The notes below the pieces were generated by a model. The model was not told where the DNA came from. It saw only the letters and a list, made by a program, of their open reading frames with translations, and did not search any database. This document shows positions 58,150 through 64,000 of a stretch of 64,000 nt of DNA, piece by piece (position 1 is the stretch's first letter; every line of letters begins with the position of its first letter). The position numbers were made by a program, and so were the translations under genes. Where the stretch lies: contig CM055609.1 in NCBI GenBank assembly GCA_029379385.1, positions 4,154,001 to 4,218,000 on the forward strand. The letters are read 5' to 3'. Source of the stretch: Quillaja saponaria (taxonomy: Eukaryota > Streptophyta > Magnoliopsida > Fabales > Quillajaceae).

Positions 58150-61100
58150 ATGAAGAAACATGATTCATCTGAGGATCCGCTTCCTGTATCCATGCCCATT
58201 ACCAAGGAAGCAAGTTCATCAATCACAGCCAGTAACAAGGCCTGGTCTTCTGCTATACAGGGGGTGGAAGTCACCAAAAGGCGCTCCCCGAGCCCGAAGA
58301 TAAAGCAAGCCAGTGATCAGATATTCAAGAAAGGAGAGCTCTATGAGTTAGAGGTGAAAAAAGCCCAGCGGCTGTACAGGAGAAATAATTTTCTGAACCT
58401 AATCCTGTCATATCCTATGGAATTAGTAGACAGAGACAAAGCAAAATTTTGGGCCAGTCATGCTGGAAGAATTATTGCCAATATTAGAATGGAAAAAGCT
58501 GGTCCAGTCATAAAAGGTTCTGCCTGGAAAACAACTGATGTTTTGGATGCTGAAATTGCGACACTGCTAGAGGAATATGACGATATAATGGATGCTGTTA
58601 TAGCACTTGTCCCAAAAGACATAACTGATAAGTTGTACCAAGGTGAAGAAAAAGCTATGAGAGTCTTCAATGCACCGAGGACAGAAACTGAAGGTTCATC
58701 TCCACAAGTGCACAAGGTCAAGAAGGTTGTAGAGATGGCAGCTGCACATGAAGTGAAGTTAGATCAGACTGCTACTGCAAGTAAAAATACTCCACTTAGA
58801 CAAGTTGAAGTAACAGAAGAAGAAAACTTGCATGTACCAGAGGCAATTCTTGATTTAGCAATTGATCTTGCCATTGGACAATTTGAACAAAATTTATCAA
58901 CTGGAGATCAGACAGATATTCATCATGTGAGGTTTATCACTAAAAGAAATGATATTGAGAGACGAGCTGTAATGGAAAAACTAATAGCCAGAGTTGCTAA
59001 AAATCAACAAATAGCAGTGTTAAACGTCTCAACATTTGAAAGCAAAGAAGAGGCTCAAGAAGAGATCACACAAATGCAACAATATTTGAGTTCTGATAAT
59101 ACATTTCCTGCAGAACAAAATATGATTTTTGTGATTCTCTTGGATGATAACCAAAAACTACTGGATATTCATGATGTGGCCATTCCAGAGACAAACTTTG
59201 GAGGAGTGGTTGTCGTGATAGGTAGTACCGGATCATCAGCAGTGTATGACGAGATTGTTGATTCAACATTATTGCCAGTGGATTTGGAAATCACAATAGG
59301 GGATCATCTCTTATCATGGGAACTCTTCTGCAGGAATAGTAATGTTGGAGTACAGCGTTCATCATCATTACCAATATCTACTGCTAGTACTGACTTCCGT
59401 GAAACAGCAGTCCAAATAGTTGAGCAGTGCCATGATCATCTATTGGCAGTCCTCCTAATGGCTAGATCCTTGCGGAATGTGGACGATGTCCTCATCTGGA
59501 ACCTTTCCCTAAATAGACCGACTTCTTCAATCTATCCATATCAGCAATACTGCAATGACATAGCTAGCAGAGTGATGTTCAATGCCTCCACGTATGTTTG
59601 GGAACGTATGAACAATAGGATGAAGCATTGCCTTAGAGATTTGATCTGTGTCATAAAAGAAAAAGAATGGGTAAGGAAAAACACCTTGATAAGCCATTGG
59701 ATTGATGGGGGACTAGTACACACGCCTGATGAAGGAGAGCATATTGTACAAGGTCTTACATCCGGTATTTTTGTCTTATTGGAGAAGGAAGATGATCTTG
59801 TCATACTGCCAAAAGAAACCAATGAGACACTGCTCTTTTTACTACAAAATGATCATTCCAAATTGTACCCACTGTATATGAAATGGGGTTAACTGAGCCA
59901 CCCAAGGATGAAGAATGGGATGCAATGGAAGTCCACCTTGCGGATAATGAACTATCTGACCTACCAAATTCTCCGAGATGCCCCTCTCTTAAAGCATTGT
60001 TCTTAAATGGAAACTTCTATCTTACTGAGATTTCTTCCTCATTCTTCAATGGCATGCATCTTCTCCAAGTCCTCAATTTGTCATATACTAGTATCCAAGA
60101 TCTGCCAGAATCCTTGTTCAACTTGGTAGAACTTCGAGAATTCATTTTAAGAGGATGCCAAAACTTCAATTTAGAACTGCCATAAAAAATTGGACAACTC
60201 CAGAAACTTGAGAAGCTTGATCTTGGTGGGACTGAGATCTTACATTTGCCAAAAGAAATTGCAGATTTGGTCCATTTGAGGCGTTTGGCTCTATCCTTCT
60301 GTTGGACTGGGTGTATGGCAGGAACCAAGGCTAGCAGTACTGTCAGAGGTAAAAGCAAATGCATAGAGGATGCTGAATCCTTATATAAAAACGAAAACTA
60401 GTACAATTCATTTCATTGCACTGCAATTACATTAGATAGTCTTCAACTTGCTAGGAACTCTTCTCTTCTAATCCTAATATAAGAAAAGTAAGAACAGTAC
60501 TAAAGTTCTACATGTTTCCTTCATTCAAAAATTTTGAAAGTAATTTTTGGCGGCAACTTTAAATAATAGACCAAACTTTTGAAAGTATATTGCTCCTAGC
60601 TATTAATCCACACAAATCTATGTATATGTATAACCATCTTTGTCTCACAAATTAATTACTGGAGCTTGCTTTATCAGTTTCTCAATTAGCTGCTATTCTT
60701 GCACTTTCTCCATACATACACTTAACCTAATGGTGATAATATGTTTCTAATATGTGCATCACTTATTCAACAGAGACATTGCAGCTGAGCAGCACAGTGA
60801 TTTCTCCTGGTGTATTATCAAATCTTCCTTGGTTGACTGAATTAAGCATTGATGTTTATCCAGAGGATCATCGTTGGGACACGAATGTGGAAGTCATTGT
60901 AAAGGAAATCTGCCAATTAACAAGGTTGGGAACTCTTGAACTCTACATCCCACAAGTCAATCATTTGGGTCCATTGATCCAATTCATGAGACGATTATCT
61001 CCAAAATCTTTGAGTTTTAAACTAGTTGTTGGCCATCACATGAAGCGCATAATATCCTGTGTACCACTTGAAGTTGAGGCAGAATTTCTGAAATGGGATA

Positions 61101-61930
61101 AATGTTTGAAGTTTGTTAAAGGTGTGGACATCCTTGATGAAGTTAAAGCGGCACTTAAATGTGCAACAGCACTTTATTTGGACCGCCATGTGACAGTTAC
61201 AAGACTATCCAAGTTTTTTGGGATTGAAAATACGACCAAGTTGAAATTCTGCATAGTGGCAGAATGTCATGAGATGGAAACCATTGTTGATGGAGAAGAA
61301 ATTTATGAAGAAGGAGTTGGTCCTATATATAATGGTTATAAAGAAAATAAAGATATATCAGACAAGGAATATCCCTCTTTTGGGTCTCTGCAGTGCTTGG
61401 AAATACACTACATGAAGAATTTAAGGTGCATTTGGAAAGGACCAATCCACGAGGGATGTCTACATTACTTGAAGTTGTTAGCACTACACACTTGCCCTGA
61501 ACTAGAAACCATCTTTACTTTGGGCATGCTTTCTAAACTTTTCTACTTGGAGGAGTTAATAGTCAAAGACTGCCCCAAGGTGAACAGCCTGGTAAGTGAT
61601 GAACCCTTGGATCCACAACCAGAGATAAATCTTCCAAACTTGAAAAAGATATCTCTTCTACACCTATTGAACCTGCTCAGCATTTCCCGTGGTTTATGCA
61701 TTGGACCGCAGTTACAAAAAATAGGCTTTTACAATTGCCCAAAGCTTAAAAGCCTTTCAACTCCAGAATTGTCAAGCAACAAATTGAAGATGATTAAAGG
61801 AGAAAAGAAGTGGTGGGAAACACTCACGTGGAGTGAGACAGAGTGGGGACATCAGAAACATAAGCAGGACTATCTTCATAGCATATTTTCCCCTGTTAAT
61901 AGAGAGGACGACATAATGACTCAATTATAG
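58150..61930 (+). pseudogene. Type 2 (P-loop-less) NLR, second copy, broken
   Basis: The first 580 codons (58150-59892) are open: Ser/Lys-rich N-terminus (MKKHDSSEDPLPVSMP), helical segment LSYPMELVDRDKAKFWASH, NB-ARC-like part with HHVRFITKRNDIERRAVMEK instead of a P-loop, kinase-2-like IFVILLDDNQ, RNBS-B-like FGGVVVVIGS, CHDHLLAVLLMARSL and VILPKETNETLL at the MHD site. A one-base shift near 59885 moves the LRR into another frame (LTEPPKDEEW onward), and a TAA at 60182-60184 replaces a sense codon (paralogue ELPPEIG, here ELP-stop-KIG). The LRR continues after what looks like a GT-AG intron (60349-60773) and stays open to 61930, ending with IKGEKKWWETLTW. Its first exon is probably missing: fragment B of a type 1 gene abuts the acceptor TTCAAATATGCAG at about 58112. 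Confidence 0.88.
60349..60773 (+). other. GT-AG intron present only in the second type 2 copy
   Basis: Exon ...GTCAGAG|GTAAAAGC and ...TTATTCAACAG|AGACATTG join in frame. The first type 2 copy is continuous here (around MQGMHSNSIISPGV). The exon ends on both sides carry similar words, AGCAGTACTGTC and AGCAGCACAGTG. Confidence 0.7.
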
Positions 61931-62980
61931 TCAGATGAAGATTCCAACATATAGTAAAAGACTTCTCAGCATCCAGGTGCATTACGAGCTTAATTCTTAG
62001 CAAGCTTAACACCTTATATAATCTATAACCTTCTCGGTAAGTTATGTGATTAATTCTTAGCAGCTCAAAACCTTTTACTTGTCAGCTAGAAAAACTAACA
62101 AAATGAAGATTGTGATCAGTACCATATTTCAAATTCAAACACATAGGAAAATAATATATAATTAAGCAAATAAATTATATTTCTTGTCAAGAGATGGAGA
62201 AGACCTGCATGGCTTGTAGCGACCAAACTGAACTCCATTGCTTGCCGGTCCTACTCTCATTAGGAACTCACTGAAGAGTCGTGAAAATAACTTTTTTTCC
62301 AATAATAAAAAAATGAAAAAAAAAAAAAAAAAAAACTATCTTGTGTATTTAGTCTCGTCCTAATTGTAAATTTGAGATTACATTCTAATTCTTATAATCT
62401 TCATAAATGAGTTTTTGCATTCAATGGACTTCATAATTAGGACTTAATTTTTGGCAGGCAAAACAGGCGACTATGCAAAGGAGTTCAGGCTGCAAAATGG
62501 TGCTTCAACACTTGATGTTTAGTGCCATTTATCTATGGCAGATCATGACAATAGGGATAGAGGATGCTCAAAAATGATGTTAGGGCACTTCCATCATGCA
62601 TGCAAAAGGAGCAGAAGCTGTAACATTTGTGCTGCTTTCTCTGCCTCTACTGTCTTGAACAAAAAAATTGTGATCCCAAAACAACTGCTTGCTTTTCTAA
62701 ATATTCTCTCGTGTGTTTAAAATTGTGATTTCAAAACAACTGCATGCTATTCTTAATTTTCTTTCATTTTATTGATTCTTTGTTTGTTGTGTGATAAAAT
62801 GATTATGGATGGACGAGGATTGAGTTTTATTTTTATCTGATTCAGATCTTTTGTGATATCTCATTGCATGCTATAATGTTTTGTTATTGTTTGTGCCGAC
62901 TTGGATTTCTACAATGATGTATTAGGAAATTATTTCAAGAGAAAGAATCAACTGATTGTAAATGGCTCAATACGAGCTAC
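61931..62980. other. Spacer after the second type 2 NLR
   Basis: Probable 3' flank of the broken type 2 gene, with an A-run at about 62318-62336. Unlike the first type 2 gene, it is not followed by the kinase relic or the 1.7-kb duplicated flank. No coding block is recognised. Confidence 0.5.
62318..62336. repeat. Poly-A run
   Basis: About 19 As. It is not preceded by a recognisable retroposed gene, so it is listed only as a homopolymer. Confidence 0.85.
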
Positions 62981-62984
62981 CGGA

Positions 62985-64000
62985 TCAAGCTCTAATAAAA
63001 AACACTACCAGAAAATATAGTATCTGCATCTGCTAATTAACTTCAGACTTATTTAATTGTAAATAAAGGAAAAGGAAATCTATTATGTAAAACAAGTGAT
63101 TTATAAGATACAAGTATGAATAAGAACGTAAATGAAACCATTATGTAAAACAGAGTTGCAATCATAAAACACAAACCAATATTGTCTCGGTGCAGAGATA
63201 CAATTCAAAGTTCACATAAAACACATACATTTATACAAGAACATCCCAGGAAAACAGCCAACACATTCAAAAGTGTAACAGAAAAATAGATTACAAAGCA
63301 CAAAATAGAGCCACCCTGAAACAGACGTTACAATGGATACGGATTTTTATCTTCATGTCACTTCAAGTAAATGTTTCTAAACATAGGAACATTCTCCCTG
63401 GCAATACTTTACTAATGCATCATGGTCAAGGTACACTTCTATCATCTTCATCTTGCAGCCCCACTCAAAGAATCTGTATCTGCAAAATCAGATAGATTCA
63501 CTTCTTTTCCAGATACAACATAAATTCAAACTTATAATTTGTTACTGCCACATTGTATCGTGAATTCATGATTTGAGGAACGACAAGCATAAGAAAAGAA
63601 TAATAAGTCAACAAGGGATAGAAAAGGTTCTCCGATTTGTTGAAATTTAATTGAAAAGTACCTCATAGATGTGTTATAGACTTATTAGTATATACCTACT
63701 AATAAACAAGGTCTTCTGAGTATTTGAAAAAAAATCAAGTGACTGAAGTACTTCAAAACAAGAAGTTTGTATATTAGTTGTCTTGACATAATTACTTTTA
63801 AGCATCAAAAAACATTATCTTTTTTAGATAAGAGCATTTATTATTATCTGCATGTGAACATGTCCGTTAAATGAACTTCAGATTATAGACTCACCTGAGG
63901 CACAAAAATTGATTGAAGCCACTTTATATCATCATCATCAGTTGTTGCCCAATCCATCTCATTCCACCAGTCTTGTTCTCCTCTGATGAATCTCAAGCTG
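62985..64000 (-). pseudogene. Type 1 NLR 3' end, fragment C, cut by the window edge
   Basis: From 62985 to 63895 the sequence follows fragment B closely (3' flank, tail exon near 63484, intron). From about 63897 the minus strand enters the last LRR exon with the WWN-MDWATTDDDD closing block, as in fragments A and B. The gene continues beyond 64000, so it is not known whether this copy is whole; the label pseudogene is provisional. Confidence 0.7.

Noticed and set aside
62317..62340. Poly-A run as the tail of a processed retrogene
   Set aside because: No coding sequence or target duplication was found upstream of it.
1..64000. CRISPR arrays, bacterial operons, rRNA or tRNA genes
   Set aside because: The DNA is plant nuclear, and no spaced repeat array, tRNA cloverleaf or rRNA signature was noticed by eye.

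Overview
The window is nuclear DNA from a flowering plant. Genes are split by GT-AG introns, spacers are AT-rich, and every recognisable protein is plant-type. A run of neighbours (GT14 glycosyltransferase, DRP2 dynamin relic, GRP23-like PPR protein, FRS11-like protein) has close counterparts recalled at At1g10280, At1g10290, At1g10270 and At1g10240 of Arabidopsis. This points to a eudicot, probably a rosid; the species cannot be named from the sequence alone.

Left part (1-36 kb), mostly housekeeping genes: the 3' end of a Core-2/I-branching glycosyltransferase (+); an F-box-associated-domain relic (-); a heavily eroded DRP2-type dynamin pseudogene (-) that has lost most of its GTPase and PH exons; an intronless GRP23-like mitochondrial PPR protein (-) with about 17 Gln/Pro-rich C-terminal repeats; a 14-exon DUF707 gene (-) including one GC-AG intron; an FRS11-like FAR1-family protein (+); a CMC2-like twin-CX9C protein (+); and a 10-exon PHD/SWIB/Plus-3/GYF chromatin gene (-) with what looks like a U12-type AT-AC intron.

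Right part (37-64 kb), an NLR (NB-ARC leucine-rich-repeat immune receptor) cluster built from two unlike gene types. Type 1 is an RPS2-like CC-NB-LRR with an intact P-loop and a C-terminal tail on small exons. Type 2 is an intronless or intron-poor NLR-like protein in which the P-loop and MHD motifs are gone while the kinase-2 strand and LRRs remain. The best copies stand head to head (type 1 at 38.2-41.8 kb minus, type 2 at 43.6-46.9 kb plus) across about 1.8 kb, the layout of known paired NLRs. The type 2 copy at 43593-46931 is fully open (1112 aa); its type 1 partner has two single-base frameshifts. Around them lie a second broken type 1 gene (53.6-56.3 kb plus), a second broken type 2 gene (58.15-61.9 kb plus), three 3'-end fragments of type 1 (48.7, 57 and 63 kb, minus), three protein-kinase relics, a 1.7-kb direct duplication, and a repeat-rich island (51.65-53.4 kb) with a long foldback element. 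The paired NLR locus with a conserved P-loop-less partner is the most interesting content.

Exon borders were set by reading splice sites together with frame and family similarity; no alignment, RNA data or database search was available.
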